From: Prochilodus magdalenae
Lineage: Eukaryota > Chordata > Actinopteri > Characiformes > Prochilodontidae
Direction of reading: 5' to 3'
Assembly (NCBI GenBank): GCA_024036415.1
Contig: JAMWET010000569.1
Span: 1-64,000, forward strand
Length of the DNA stretch: 64,000 bases
The number at the start of each line of letters is the position of its first letter. Position 1 is the first letter of the stretch. The notes under the pieces are model-generated. The model made no database searches. It had not been told where the DNA came from and was given only the letters and a program-made list of their open reading frames with translations. Positions 63,262 through 64,000 of the stretch are shown here, piece by piece. Both the position numbers and the translations under genes were made by a program.

Positions 63262-64000
63262 AACAGCCTTGATTTGACAACAATAACAGACCACAATAAT
63301 TCATATCCTTCATTACCAGGGTGATTTCTGAACATCTGGATTTCATTTCTGTATATCTAGATTTCACTTTAGCCAACTGACCCAGAATGCACTGGGATTG
63401 GATTACAATCGGATCACTCGAAACACTGAGAGCTCGTTCACTTTCCCAGATTCCGTTTACACCCATCACTATAATGTGTCCCCTGTTTGACCAGATCTGA
63501 TTTTACGTTACTGCCTGCAGGCACATACACGGTATCTCCCTTACTCCTGTTTACGCGTTTCCCTGTTACAGTTAGACAAGCTCCTCTCAGACATCAGACC
63601 AGAGGAGATTCAACTGACACACAACACAACCAATCATAAGATGCCACTTGGAATGACGTGTAAAAGGAAGCATTCTTGAAAACACAACATAGACCCACGC
63701 TGCCAAGCCTACAACTCAATCCAACAAAATACTATATAGACACAAATGACTATACTGATTATACTGAGACTACTATTTAGTAATTTGAGGTTACTGTAGT
63801 TACACAAGTTACTATATGAAAATGCCTAATTACTAATCTTTACTTTTATTCTGTATTTGCCCCACCACACAGAGGGGGGTGGGGGGAGGGGTTGGAATGG
63901 TCTGAATGTTTTCCTGCAGTCTGACAATTATTGATATGTTTTTATTTCAGACAACATATGAAAAATAAATGCCTAATTACTATATTGAGTCCAGTAGTTG
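63262..64000. other. Downstream intergenic sequence
   Basis: AT-rich unique-looking DNA. Near the end, TACTATAT and GCCTAATTACTA are repeated (63818 and 63969). No gene seen. Confidence 0.4.

Overview
The window looks like a teleost fish chromosome. The genes are intron-rich and obey GT-AG splicing. Repeats include Tc1-like DNA transposons, a tRNA-derived SINE, MITE-like foldback elements and long (TA)n, (CA)n, (AAT)n and (GATA)n tracts. Several dispersed repeats resemble families I associate with ostariophysan fishes (characins, catfishes); that is from memory and only moderately certain. I see no bacterial features.

Bases 1-30914 form a giant inverted repeat. The left arm (1-15446) and right arm (15461-30914) are near-identical reverse complements around a spacer of about 14 nt. 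They differ by scattered substitutions and small indels. The left arm runs off the window edge, so the palindrome may be longer. Each arm carries, from tip to centre: exon 1 of a deltex-like gene pointing outward, dispersed repeats, a foldback element, a possible small coding exon, a 14-bp-unit minisatellite, a duplicated block of about 380 bp, and a TATA/GC-box promoter with a first exon pointing inward to the centre. Only the right-arm exon 1 is intact and continues into a full gene. The left copy has a 1-nt insertion that creates a stop.

Bases 30502-43844 hold a 17-exon gene for a DTX3L-like RING/deltex E3 ubiquitin ligase (1084 aa in my model). Its N-terminal third is encoded by ten small phase 0-0 exons of two alternating types, clearly born by tandem duplication. 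RRM/KH-like domains, a C3HC4 RING and a complete deltex C-terminal (DTC) domain follow. A decayed Tc1-like transposon sits in the 3' region (43961-45483), and a 3' fragment of the same family sits in intron 11.

Bases 48468-58374 hold a 19-exon gene for a HECT E3 ligase of the teleost G2E3-like kind (773 aa). It has three evenly spaced C2HC UBZ-like zinc fingers built from duplicated exon modules and a complete HECT domain with a candidate catalytic Cys. Bases 61432-62967 hold a short second deltex gene (203 aa, RING plus DTC only). It is a paralogue of the last part of the first gene but has His instead of Tyr at a position I take to be catalytic for ubiquitin ADP-ribosylation.

All three genes lie on the + strand and encode ubiquitin ligases of two mechanistic classes (RING/DTC and HECT). 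The locus therefore looks like a fast-evolving ubiquitin/ADP-ribose signalling cluster. Human DTX3L works in interferon and DNA-damage responses; a shared role for these fish genes is inference.
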